DNA from: an uncultured Lachnospiraceae bacterium
Lineage (GTDB): Bacteria > Bacillota_A > Clostridia > Lachnospirales > Lachnospiraceae
Direction of reading: 5' to 3'
Assembly: GCA_900556645.1 (NCBI GenBank)
Contig: USPJ01000084.1
Span: 1 to 6,234, forward strand
DNA length: 6,234 nt
Shown here: positions 1 through 6,234 of the stretch, piece by piece
How the letters are laid out: every line of letters starts with the position of its first letter
How positions within the stretch are numbered: position 1 is the stretch's first letter
Notes under the pieces: model-generated
The model's database searches: none
Seen by the model: only the letters and a program-made list of their open reading frames with translations
What the model was told of the DNA's origin: nothing
Translations under genes and position numbers: made by a program

Positions 1-15
1 TTAGGAGGTTCTATT

Positions 16-2013
16 ATGAAGAATGCACAGAAATATGAAAGACAATATTTTATGCCGCCGGTCTGTGAGTATGACTGGGTCAAAAAGGATCATGTAGATA
101 AGGCACCAATCTGGTGTTCCGTAGATCTAAGGGACGGAAATCAGGCATTGATTGAGCCTATGAGCTTAGAAGAAAAACTGGAGTTTTTCCAGATGCTTGT
201 AAATATCGGTTTTAAGGAGATAGAGGTGGGATTTCCGGCTGCCTCCGAAACAGAATATGATTTTATGAGAACTTTGATTGAGCGGGATATGATACCGGAT
301 GATGTGACGGTACAGGTGCTGACACAGGCGAGAGAACATATCATTAAGAAAACCTTTGAAGCGGTAAAGGGTGCTCCTCATGCGGTGATTCATCTGTATA
401 ATTCCACTTCCGTGGCTCAGAGAGAGCAGGTGTTTAAAAAGAGCAAAGAGGAGATTTTGCAAATTGCCGTAGATGGTGCTAAACTGTTAAAAGAGCTGGC
501 AGATGAGACAGACGGTAACTTTTCCTTCCAGTATAGTCCGGAGAGTTTTCCGGGAACAGAAGTGGACTATGCGGTAGATGTCTGCAATGCGGTGCTGGAT
601 GTATGGCAGCCGGATGCGGAAAATAAGGCAATCATCAATATTCCTACCACTGTGGAAAATGCCATGCCGCATGTTTTTGCCACGCAGGTGGAATATATCA
701 ATAAACATCTTAAATACCGTGACGGTGTGATTCTCTGTCTCCATCCTCATAATGACCGGGGCTGCGGTGTCAGCGATGCGGAGCTGGGAATTTTAGCGGG
801 AGCGGAGCGTATTGAGGGAACCCTTTTTGGAAACGGTGAGAGAACCGGCAATGTAGATATTATAACTCTTGCTATGAATATGTTTTCCCATGGGGTGGAC
901 CCGAAACTGGACTTTTCCAATATGGGAGAAATCCGTAATACCTATGAGCGTCTGACCCGTATGAGGGTAGACCCGCGTCAGCCTTATGCAGGAGATTTGG
1001 TATTTACTGCGTTTTCAGGCTCTCATCAGGATGCCATTGCAAAGGGAATGTCCTGCTTAAAGGACAAAGACCATGCAATCTGGAGTGTGCCATATCTGCC
1101 GATTGACCCGATGGATGTGGGCAGAACCTATGATGCGGATGTTATTCGTATCAACAGCCAGTCCGGTAAAGGCGGTGTCAACTATATTCTGAAACAGAAC
1201 TTTGGAATTTCCATTCCGGAGAAAATGCGTGAAGAGGTTGGATATGCGGTAAAACAGGTGTCTGACGAGGAACACAAGGAGCTTTCTCCACAATGGGTAT
1301 ATGAGATTTTTGAAGACCGTTACATCAACTATATGCCGTACTTCCAGATTCAGGAGGCACATTTTACACAGGTAGACGGAATTATGGCGGAGGCAACCAT
1401 TGCCTGCGGAGATAAAAAATCTGTGGTGGATGCCAACGGAAACGGACGTCTGGATGCCATCAGCAATATCATTAAGCAGTATTTTGGCATAAGCTATGAG
1501 CTGTCTGTTTACGAGGAACACGCATTGACCCAGGGGTCTTCCTCCAAAGCCATTGCCTTTGTGGGAATCACCTGTGCAGGAAAAGCATACTGGGGAGCGG
1601 GAATGGATGAGGATATCATTAAAGCTTCCATCCACGCACTTGCGGTGGCAGTCAATAAGATTCCACAGATTCAGAAGGAAAATGCATCACAGGATGAGAG
1701 ACTGGTCAGTATGATGAATTATATGCAGACCAATTATCAGACCGTTACCTTAGAGGGAATGGCAGAGCAGTTCCATCTCTCCACACCGTATGTATCCAAA
1801 TACATCAAGGATAAGTCGGGAAAAACCTTTGGAGAGCAGTTGATGAATATCCGTATGAAAAAGGCAAAGACTCTCTTAAAAAACGGCAGCATGACGGTGG
1901 AGAACATAGCCCATGCCATTGGCTATCCAAATGTGGAGAATTTCAGCCGTGCTTTTAAGAAAAATTTTGAAATGACACCGATGCAATATCGGAATACAAG
2001 TAAAGCGAATTAA
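16..2013 (+). CDS. leuA: 2-isopropylmalate synthase (type 2 LeuA) with a C-terminal AraC-type DNA-binding domain
   Basis: The enzyme part condenses acetyl-CoA with 3-methyl-2-oxobutanoate to give 2-isopropylmalate, the first committed step of leucine synthesis in the cytoplasm. Visible motifs are DLRDGNQ (residues 37-43, catalytic Arg/Asp), HPHND (243-247, metal-binding histidines) and GNGERTGN (272-279). The stretches [16 protein letters not shown] and [13 protein letters not shown] are typical of the actinobacterial/fungal-type enzyme. Residues about 440-548 form the LeuA allosteric/dimer domain ([31 protein letters not shown]), where leucine feedback normally acts. Residues about 560-660 are unexpected: a complete AraC/XylS double helix-turn-helix, with helix pairs near 577-597 and 627-648 and the typical ending [13 protein letters not shown]. 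The frame is uninterrupted, and the family without this tail is roughly 550-640 residues. The start is set by AGGAGG at 3-8, seven bases before the ATG. The enzyme assignment is near certain; a regulatory role for the tail is inferred. Any promoter or leader lies outside the window. Confidence 0.95.
   Translation: MKNAQKYERQYFMPPVCEYDWVKKDHVDKAPIWCSVDLRDGNQALIEPMSLEEKLEFFQMLVNIGFKEIEVGFPAASETEYDFMRTLIERDMIPDDVTVQVLTQAREHIIKKTFEAVKGAPHAVIHLYNSTSVAQREQVFKKSKEEILQIAVDGAKLLKELADETDGNFSFQYSPESFPGTEVDYAVDVCNAVLDVWQPDAENKAIINIPTTVENAMPHVFATQVEYINKHLKYRDGVILCLHPHNDRGCGVSDAELGILAGAERIEGTLFGNGERTGNVDIITLAMNMFSHGVDPKLDFSNMGEIRNTYERLTRMRVDPRQPYAGDLVFTAFSGSHQDAIAKGMSCLKDKDHAIWSVPYLPIDPMDVGRTYDADVIRINSQSGKGGVNYILKQNFGISIPEKMREEVGYAVKQVSDEEHKELSPQWVYEIFEDRYINYMPYFQIQEAHFTQVDGIMAEATIACGDKKSVVDANGNGRLDAISNIIKQYFGISYELSVYEEHALTQGSSSKAIAFVGITCAGKAYWGAGMDEDIIKASIHALAVAVNKIPQIQKENASQDERLVSMMNYMQTNYQTVTLEGMAEQFHLSTPYVSKYIKDKSGKTFGEQLMNIRMKKAKTLLKNGSMTVENIAHAIGYPNVENFSRAFKKNFEMTPMQYRNTSKAN
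1693..1995 (+). other. AraC/XylS-type double helix-turn-helix domain inside leuA
   Basis: This part of the leuA frame encodes residues about 560-660. The first helix-turn-helix is near [20 protein letters not shown], and the second lies in [20 protein letters not shown]. It ends with the FxxxFxMTPxQYR signature of AraC-family regulators. Both halves look intact, with the conserved Ala/Gly turn positions and the aromatic residue after the second recognition helix. A short polar linker ([12 protein letters not shown]) joins it to the allosteric domain. The domain could bind DNA and let leucine binding or enzyme state control transcription, but no target site can be identified from the window. 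Alternatively it could be a structural tail that no longer binds DNA. Confidence 0.9.
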
Positions 2014-2028
2014 GGTGAAGTAATTTAA

Positions 2029-3399
2029 ATGAAGAATAACAGGAACTATGAGATAGATATGTGTCATGGTCCGATTTTAAGAAAGATGCTGGTTTTTACC
2101 ATACCGTTAATCTGTTCCAGTATATTACAGTTGTTGTTCAACGCAGCAGATGTGATTGTAGTGGGACGGTATGCAGGGGATAACTCCCTTGCAGCGGTTG
2201 GTTCAACCGGCTCTTTAATTGGTCTGATTACAAATCTGTTTTTAGGATTATCGGTAGGTGCCAATGTATTGGTGGCACGGTATTATGGTGCAAAAAGAGA
2301 AGAAGAATTAAGCGAGACAGTGCATACCGCAATTCTGGTAAGTATTTACAGCGGTGTGTTGCTGACTTTTGTAGGCGTCTTTGGAGCAAAACAGATTCTG
2401 GTGTGGATGCAGACCCCAAAAGAGGTAGTAGGACTGGCAACCCTCTATCTTCGGATTTATTTCCTGGGAATGCCGGCAATGATGGTCTACAACTTCGGAA
2501 GTGCAATATTAAGAGCCGTGGGGGATACCAAAAGACCTCTTTATTTCCTGACGGGAACCGGTGTTGTGAATGTGTTGTTAAATTTGCTATTTGTCATAAA
2601 ATTTCAGTGGGATGTGGCAGGGGTTGCCACCGCCACAGTGATTTCACAGATCATTGCGGCATTGTTGATTTTGGGATGTCTAAGAAGAGAACAGGGAGGA
2701 ATCCGTCTGGTTCTGCGGGAACTGCACATCCACAAGGATAAAATCATAGGTATTGTGAAAATAGGAATCCCGGCGGGGATTCAAGGAATTATTTTTGCCC
2801 TTTCCAATGTTTTAATACAATCCTCGGTAAATTCCTTCGGTGCTGTGATTGTTGCGGGAAACTCTGCGGCAATTAATATCGAGAGCTTTGTGTATATTAC
2901 TATGAATGCTTTCCATCAAGCCACCATATCCTTTGTAGGACAGAATATGGGAGCGGGAAACTATAAGCGGATTAACAGAATTGTGTTTTTGGGAGAAATC
3001 TGTGTGATGACAGTGGGACTGGTTTTCGGCAATCTGGTGGTACTGGGAGGAAAAACCCTGCTGGGATTTTATACTACCAATGGTGCAGTGGTCAAAGCGG
3101 GAATGCGGAGGCTCCGTTCCATCTGCACTGTCTATGCTCTTTGCGGTATGATGGACGTTATGGTGGGAGCGTTGAGGGGAATCGGATATTCCATGATTCC
3201 TATGCTGGTATCTATTGTGGGAGTGTGCGGTGTGCGGATACTCTGGCTGGCGACGGTATTTCAGATTCCCAAGTATCACAATATAGAAATGATTTATTTT
3301 TCTTATCCTGTGTCATGGACCCTTACTTTTCTGGTTCAGGTACTGTGCTTTTTCTGGGCGAAAAAACGGATTACGAAAAAGGCAGAGGTAGGAGTATAA
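2029..3399 (+). CDS. MATE-family multidrug/metabolite efflux transporter
   Basis: This is an inner-membrane secondary transporter, probably driven by a Na+ or H+ gradient. Its 456 residues match the usual MATE length. About twelve hydrophobic segments can be traced, near residues 17-39, 57-84, 98-120, 134-160, 170-191, 196-217, 240-265, 272-298, 317-340, 362-385, 389-412 and 421-444. The two halves are pseudo-repeats: IPLICSSILQLLFNAADVIVVGRYAG in the first half corresponds to IPAGIQGIIFALSNVLIQSSVNSFG in the second. FVGQNMGAGNYKR and LRAVGDTKRP are typical MATE loops. The start codon follows a moderate Shine-Dalgarno (AAGGTG, 2012-2017) that overlaps the leuA stop codon, with a rather long spacing of 11 bases. 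The 15-base gap to leuA suggests co-transcription. Substrate cannot be predicted; a drug, a cationic compound or a metabolite are all possible. Confidence 0.93.
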   Translation: MKNNRNYEIDMCHGPILRKMLVFTIPLICSSILQLLFNAADVIVVGRYAGDNSLAAVGSTGSLIGLITNLFLGLSVGANVLVARYYGAKREEELSETVHTAILVSIYSGVLLTFVGVFGAKQILVWMQTPKEVVGLATLYLRIYFLGMPAMMVYNFGSAILRAVGDTKRPLYFLTGTGVVNVLLNLLFVIKFQWDVAGVATATVISQIIAALLILGCLRREQGGIRLVLRELHIHKDKIIGIVKIGIPAGIQGIIFALSNVLIQSSVNSFGAVIVAGNSAAINIESFVYITMNAFHQATISFVGQNMGAGNYKRINRIVFLGEICVMTVGLVFGNLVVLGGKTLLGFYTTNGAVVKAGMRRLRSICTVYALCGMMDVMVGALRGIGYSMIPMLVSIVGVCGVRILWLATVFQIPKYHNIEMIYFSYPVSWTLTFLVQVLCFFWAKKRITKKAEVGV

Positions 3400-3401
3400 A
3401 A

Positions 3402-3443
3402 TAGATGTGCATAATTTCTAATAATAAAAATTATGCACATCTA
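3402..3443. terminator. Perfect 16-bp inverted repeat, probable bidirectional terminator
   Basis: The left arm 3402-3417 (TAGATGTGCATAATTT) and the right arm 3428-3443 (AAATTATGCACATCTA) are exact reverse complements around a 10-base AT-only loop apart from one C. The structure begins two bases after the MATE stop codon and ends 33 bases from the stop of the converging - strand gene, which is the right place for a shared terminator. Read on the - strand the stem is followed directly by TTTTAT, a usable U-tract. On the + strand three A residues come first, then TTTCGTTTT, so termination in that direction would be weaker. The stem is AT-rich, so calling it a terminator is an inference from position and symmetry. 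Confidence 0.75.
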
Positions 3444-3476
3444 AAATTTCGTTTTGATATACTCTCTTTTCTGGGT

Positions 3477-3776
3477 TTAAGATGAAACTTTTTTGAAGCG
3501 GGAATGAAATTTGTCACCGCCGCAGCAATGTCGTTCTCCGTCATCTTCATAGATGATATAGTCTCCCTCACGGATAAAAACAACACCTCTCCGGTTTTGA
3601 ATAAAAGGACATAGGAACTGTCCGTTTTCCTGTTCTAATTTTACAAGACCATCTGGGGAAATCCAACCGTGGGTTACTACGCTGGTCCACGGTTCGTAGC
3701 CATCTTCCATACCTTTTCCCGGCTCATATTTTTGTGCTTCTATGTCCAGAGATATTCTTTGATATTTTTCTTTCAT
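3477..3776 (-). CDS. Hypothetical small protein, phage-type GDYII/C-terminal domain resemblance
   Basis: This is a 99-residue soluble protein with no signal peptide or membrane segment. I do not recognise a characterised family member. It is accepted as real because the ATG is preceded by a perfect Shine-Dalgarno (AGGAGG as CCTCCT at 3783-3788, six bases away), it is the only gene-like frame in this interval, and a terminator-like hairpin follows it. Visible features are an N-terminal ISLDIEAQKYEPG, a Trp-containing middle (residues 30-38), and a C-terminal block GDYIIYEDDGERHCCGGDKFHSRFKKV (residues 71-97). That block follows the pattern (GDYII, GE, then a Phe-rich ending) of short proteins often seen in prophages of Firmicutes. 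His83, Cys84 and Cys85 form a small cluster that could bind metal, but there are too few ligands to claim it. It stands alone and is transcribed against both neighbours. Function unknown. Confidence 0.8.
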   Translation of the reverse strand: MKEKYQRISLDIEAQKYEPGKGMEDGYEPWTSVVTHGWISPDGLVKLEQENGQFLCPFIQNRRGVVFIREGDYIIYEDDGERHCCGGDKFHSRFKKVSS

Positions 3777-3782
3777 AAGCCA

Positions 3783-3788
3783 CCTCCT
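3783..3788 (-). promoter_or_regulatory. Ribosome binding site of the 99-residue - strand gene
   Basis: CCTCCT on the + strand reads AGGAGG on the - strand and sits six bases before the ATG at 3776. It is the strongest single argument that this short - strand frame is a translated gene and not a chance reading frame. Confidence 0.85.
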
Positions 3789-3808
3789 GTCGAACTCCTT
3801 TTTGTTTT

Positions 3809-3814
3809 ATTATA
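3809..3814 (-). promoter_or_regulatory. Candidate -10 box for the - strand small gene
   Basis: ATTATA on the + strand reads TATAAT on the - strand, a perfect -10 consensus, 32 bases upstream of the start codon at 3776. No convincing -35 is seen 16-18 bases further upstream; the sequence there is a pyrimidine run (TTTTCT-like). The surrounding tract is very AT-rich, so a chance match is possible. Confidence 0.4.
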
Positions 3815-3859
3815 ATATATTTTGGGGTATAAGAAAAGGAAAATTTCTGAGCAAATGAC

Positions 3860-3888
3860 TTTGCAGTTCCGGCTGAAAATGTTATGAT
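3860..3888 (+). promoter_or_regulatory. Candidate promoter of the larBC transcription unit
   Basis: A -35-like TTTGCA (3860-3865) is followed after 17 bases by TATGAT (3883-3888), which differs from the -10 consensus at one position. The -10 ends 35 bases before the larB start codon, a plausible short untranslated leader. The -35 overlaps a small inverted repeat (GCAAA-TGAC-TTTGC, 3851-3864) that could be an operator. No Crp/Fnr-type TGTGA-N6-TCACA site, as might be expected from LarR control in Lactobacillus, is visible. Assigned by eye only. Confidence 0.45.
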
Positions 3889-3923
3889 GATGTAAAAGAC
3901 AATCTTTGAAATAGGAGCAGGAT

Positions 3924-4670
3924 ATGGAAACACGGGAAATCTTAGAAAAAGTAAAAAAAGGAGAATTGTCCGTAGAGCAGGCAGAGCAGTATTTCCGGCG
4001 GGAACCGTTTGAAGAGATGGGGTATGCAAAGCTGGATACCCACCGGAAGCTTCGGATGGGATTCCCGGAGGTTATTTACTGTGAGGGAAAGACGGGGGAG
4101 CATCTGAGTAATATTTTTGAACATCTTTATGTGGAAAATGGAGAAGTGTTTGGTACGAGGGCTTCCAAAGAGCAGTATGAAATGATTTCGAAGAAGTATC
4201 CGCAGGTTCAGTATGATGAGCTTTCACGGATTATTAAGATAGAAAAAGAGGGAAAAGAGCATATCGGAAAGATTGTGGTATGCAGTGCAGGCACAGCGGA
4301 TATTCCTGTGGCGGAAGAGGCCGCACAGACCGCGGAATACTTTGGCAGCTATGTGGAACGGATTTACGATATCGGTGTCTGCGGGATTCACCGGATGCTG
4401 TCAAAATTAGAGCAGATTCAAAGTGCCAACTGTGTCATTGCGGTGGCAGGCATGGAGGGGGCTTTGGCAAGTGTTTTGGGAGGTATGGTGGATAAGCCGG
4501 TAATTGCGGTGCCTACTTCTGTGGGATATGGAGCAAGTATGCATGGTCTTTCAGCCCTTCTTACCATGATTAATTCCTGTGCTAACGGCGTGGCAGTGGT
4601 AAATATTGACAACGGCTATGGTGCCGGATATCTGGCAACACAGATTAACAGACTGGGGGCGAAGGAATGA
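3924..4670 (+). CDS. larB: Nickel pincer cofactor biosynthesis protein LarB (pyridinium-3,5-biscarboxylic acid mononucleotide synthase)
   Basis: LarB carboxylates the pyridinium ring of nicotinic acid adenine dinucleotide and splits off AMP, giving the biscarboxylated mononucleotide that LarE then sulfurates. The 248-residue length matches the family. The C-terminal PurE-like half is highly characteristic: VVCSAGTADIPVAEEAAQTAE (118-138), VERIYDIGVCGIHRML (144-159), VAGMEGALASVLGGMVDKPVIAVPTSVGYGAS (174-205) and NSCANGVAVVNIDNGYGAGYLA (217-238). Cys219 sits at the place of the cysteine reported to contact the nicotinamide ring in the L. plantarum enzyme; that alignment is from memory. The N-terminal ~100 residues (REILEKVKKGELSVEQAEQYF) form the small helical domain common in LarB. 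AGGAG at 3913-3917 is six bases before the ATG. The stop overlaps the larC start, so the two are probably translationally coupled. Identification is very secure. Confidence 0.96.
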   Translation: METREILEKVKKGELSVEQAEQYFRREPFEEMGYAKLDTHRKLRMGFPEVIYCEGKTGEHLSNIFEHLYVENGEVFGTRASKEQYEMISKKYPQVQYDELSRIIKIEKEGKEHIGKIVVCSAGTADIPVAEEAAQTAEYFGSYVERIYDIGVCGIHRMLSKLEQIQSANCVIAVAGMEGALASVLGGMVDKPVIAVPTSVGYGASMHGLSALLTMINSCANGVAVVNIDNGYGAGYLATQINRLGAKE

Positions 4671-5908
4671 GCAGGACACTTTATCTAGAGTGTACATCGG
4701 GAATCAGCGGCGATATGTTTGTGGCTGCTTTGCTGGGATTAGGAGCAGAACGTCAGGTGTTGGAGCAGGCGTTACACAGTCTTCCGGTACAAGGATTTTC
4801 TACAAAAATTTCCCAGGTGGAGAAGTCGGGAATTATGGCGTGGGATTTTGCGGTACAGTTGGAGGCGGAATATGACAACCACGATTATGACATGGAATAT
4901 CTCCATGGAACTTCCGGGAAAGAAAAGCAGACCCATCCGGATGGGGAGCATTTCCATCGGGGATTGACAGAAATATATGAAATTTTGGATAAGGCAGAGC
5001 TTAGCGAAAATGCGAGGGAAACGGCAAAACGTATTTTTTCTGTTCTGGCAAAGGCAGAGGGCAGGGTCCACGGGGTACCAGAAGAAAAGGTACATTTCCA
5101 TGAAGTGGGAGCCATAGACTCCATTGTGGATATCACCGCCGCCGCAGTATGTTTGGACAATCTGAGTATTACAAAAGTGATTGTTCCGGGTCTGACAGAA
5201 GGACAGGGAACGGTTCGCTGTCAACACGGAATCCTTCCGATTCCGGTTCCTGCCGTTGCCGCTATTGTGGCGGAGTATGAGATACCCCTTCGGATTGCAG
5301 AAGTACAGGGAGAATTTGTGACACCCACCGGAGCAGCCATCGTAGCAGCCATCAGAACCGATGGACAGTTGCCGAAGCAGTTTCGGATTCAGAGGATTGG
5401 AATAGGGGCAGGAAAGAGAACTTATGAAAGTCCCGGCATTCTGCGGGCAATGCTAATCGAAGAAGAAATAAAAGCAGAAGAGGATGTTATCTATAAATTG
5501 GAGACTAACATTGACGATTGCAGCGGAGAGATGCTGGGCTATGTGATGGAACGGCTTTTGGAGAAAGGGGCAAGGGATGTTCACTATATGCCGGTTTATA
5601 TGAAGAAGAACCGCCCGGCATATCAGTTGAATGTGATTTGCACCAAAGAAAAAATCAGAGACTTAGAGAAGATTATTTTTGAGGAAACCACCACCATCGG
5701 TATCCGCCGTCAGAGGATGGAGCGGAGTGTTTTACAACGGGAAGTACAGACGGTAATGACAGAATTTGGAGAAGCACAGGTAAAAGTGTGTACCATAGGG
5801 GATAAAAGGTATTTTTATCCCGAATATGAAAGTGTCAGAAAGATTTGTGAATCACAGGGAAAATCTTACAATGAGATATATCAGATGATACAGAGAGCGT
5901 GTCAGTAA
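4667..5908 (+). CDS. larC: Nickel pincer cofactor biosynthesis protein LarC (CTP-dependent nickel-inserting cyclometallase)
   Basis: LarC inserts nickel into pyridinium-3,5-bisthiocarboxylic acid mononucleotide, the last step in making the nickel-pincer nucleotide used by lactate racemase (LarA) and related 2-hydroxyacid racemases and epimerases. Family motifs in order are SGISGDMFVAALLGLGA (11-27), a His/Asp-containing variable segment (71-97, with His72, 80, 90, 95 and 97) that is often a longer histidine run in relatives, VHFHEVGAIDSIVDI (142-156), HGILPIPVPAVAAI (187-200), TPTGAAI (219-225), ETNIDDCSGEMLG (279-291), MKKNRPAYQLNV (312-323) and ETTTIGIRR (340-348), then PEYESV near the end. 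The 413 residues are one continuous frame covering both the N- and C-terminal domains, so no programmed frameshift is needed, in contrast to L. plantarum larC1/larC2. The ATG shares four bases (ATGA) with the larB stop; GGGGG (4655-4659) or AAGGA (4662-4666) would serve as its ribosome binding site. Confidence 0.96.
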   Translation: MSRTLYLECTSGISGDMFVAALLGLGAERQVLEQALHSLPVQGFSTKISQVEKSGIMAWDFAVQLEAEYDNHDYDMEYLHGTSGKEKQTHPDGEHFHRGLTEIYEILDKAELSENARETAKRIFSVLAKAEGRVHGVPEEKVHFHEVGAIDSIVDITAAAVCLDNLSITKVIVPGLTEGQGTVRCQHGILPIPVPAVAAIVAEYEIPLRIAEVQGEFVTPTGAAIVAAIRTDGQLPKQFRIQRIGIGAGKRTYESPGILRAMLIEEEIKAEEDVIYKLETNIDDCSGEMLGYVMERLLEKGARDVHYMPVYMKKNRPAYQLNVICTKEKIRDLEKIIFEETTTIGIRRQRMERSVLQREVQTVMTEFGEAQVKVCTIGDKRYFYPEYESVRKICESQGKSYNEIYQMIQRACQ

Positions 5909-5931
5909 ATACAGAACAAAGGAGGAACATC

Positions 5932-6234
5932 ATGGAAACAGTAACATTGGGAAAGACCGGGATAGAGGTAAGTAAAAACGGATTTGGAGCGTTGCCGATT
6001 CAGAGAATCGAGAAAAAGGATGCAGTGTATCTTTTACAGAAAGCCTTTTATCACGGAATTAATTATTTTGATACAGCCAGAGGATATACCGACAGTGAGG
6101 AAAAAGTAGGTGCAGCCTTTTCCTATATCCGGGATAAGATTATCATTAGCACCAAAACAACGGCACAGAATGCAGATGATTTTTGGAAGGATTTAGAGAC
6201 CAGCTTAAGTCTGCTCCAGACGGATTATATTGAT
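5932..6234 (+). CDS. Aldo/keto reductase, N-terminal part (cut by the window edge)
   Basis: The first 101 codons of an NAD(P)H-dependent oxidoreductase are present and the frame is still open at the right edge. The opening LGKTGIEVSKNGFGALPIQRI is the first strand and loop of the TIM-barrel aldo/keto reductases. HGINYFDTARGYTDSEEKVG (41-60) supplies the catalytic Asp47 and Tyr52, and ISTKT supplies Lys75; the catalytic His would follow just beyond the edge. The wording GFGALPIQR plus DTARGYTDSEEKVG resembles the clostridial subgroup (COG1453-like) that usually carries a C-terminal ferredoxin-type iron-sulfur domain, but that region is outside the window. A near-perfect AAAGGAGG (5918-5925) lies six bases before the ATG. 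It starts 23 bases after larC with no terminator between, so it probably belongs to the same transcript. Substrate unknown. Confidence 0.92.
   Translation, partial: METVTLGKTGIEVSKNGFGALPIQRIEKKDAVYLLQKAFYHGINYFDTARGYTDSEEKVGAAFSYIRDKIIISTKTTAQNADDFWKDLETSLSLLQTDYID

Noticed and set aside
1057..1635. Long - strand reading frame of 192 codons antisense to leuA
   Set aside because: It lies wholly inside a strongly conserved enzyme gene, has no good ribosome binding site, and its translation is a Cys/His/Arg-rich mix with no recognisable domain. It is a shadow of leuA codon usage.
1711..2013. Internal ATG in leuA (residues 566-567) that could express the AraC domain alone
   Set aside because: Only a weak GAGAG lies upstream and the start would fall inside the first helix of the domain. 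I see no support for a separate short product.
2812..3279. - strand reading frame of 155 codons antisense to the MATE gene
   Set aside because: The His/Ser/Arg-rich translation is typical of the complement of a membrane-protein gene, and there is no ribosome binding site or domain.
3141..3404. + strand frame overlapping the 3' end of the MATE gene, considered as evidence of a frameshift
   Set aside because: The MATE frame itself runs to a normal length of 456 residues with its twelfth membrane segment, so no frameshift is needed. The overlapping frame has no membrane-protein or other family signal.
3777..3923. Possible riboswitch or small RNA in the divergent intergenic region
   Set aside because: At 147 bases and AT-rich, with only a 5-bp dyad and no extended paired structure or known aptamer consensus, it is explained well enough by two divergent promoters.
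4606..4875. + strand frame overlapping the larB-larC junction, considered as a fusion or frameshift product
   Set aside because: Both larB and larC keep all family motifs up to their own ends, and the overlapping frame has no motif or ribosome binding site.

Overview
The window looks like an ordinary chromosomal stretch from a low-to-mid GC member of the Clostridia (Firmicutes), most likely Lachnospiraceae-like. This is inferred from strong AGGAGG-type ribosome binding sites, a base composition well under 50 % GC by eye, and the style of the proteins. No mobile element, CRISPR array, rRNA or tRNA is visible. Five genes are complete and a sixth runs off the right edge.

Left block (16-3399, + strand): a leuA gene encodes a 665-residue, actinobacterial/fungal-type (type 2) 2-isopropylmalate synthase. 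Its C-terminus carries a full AraC-type double helix-turn-helix domain in the same reading frame. Fifteen bases later comes a MATE-family efflux transporter, so the two are probably co-transcribed. The fusion of a leucine-pathway enzyme to a transcription-factor domain is the most interesting thing here.

Middle (3400-3923): a perfect 16-bp inverted repeat lies between two converging genes and is probably a shared terminator. A 99-residue protein of unknown function is encoded on the - strand. Its C-terminal pattern resembles small phage-associated 'GDYII...GE...F' proteins. A 147-bp divergent promoter region separates it from the next block.

Right block (3924-6234, + strand): larB and larC overlap by four bases (ATGA). 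They encode two of the three enzymes for the nickel-pincer nucleotide cofactor. LarB carboxylates the pyridinium ring of nicotinic acid adenine dinucleotide, and LarC inserts nickel. larC is one uninterrupted reading frame, unlike the Lactobacillus plantarum larC1/larC2 frameshift arrangement. After 23 bases comes the first 101 codons of an aldo/keto reductase that resembles the iron-sulfur-type clostridial subgroup. The third cofactor enzyme (LarE) and the enzyme that uses the cofactor (LarA or a homologue) are not in the window.

The two + strand blocks look like separate transcription units, one for leucine biosynthesis plus export and one for nickel cofactor assembly plus a redox enzyme. 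I see no direct biochemical link between them.
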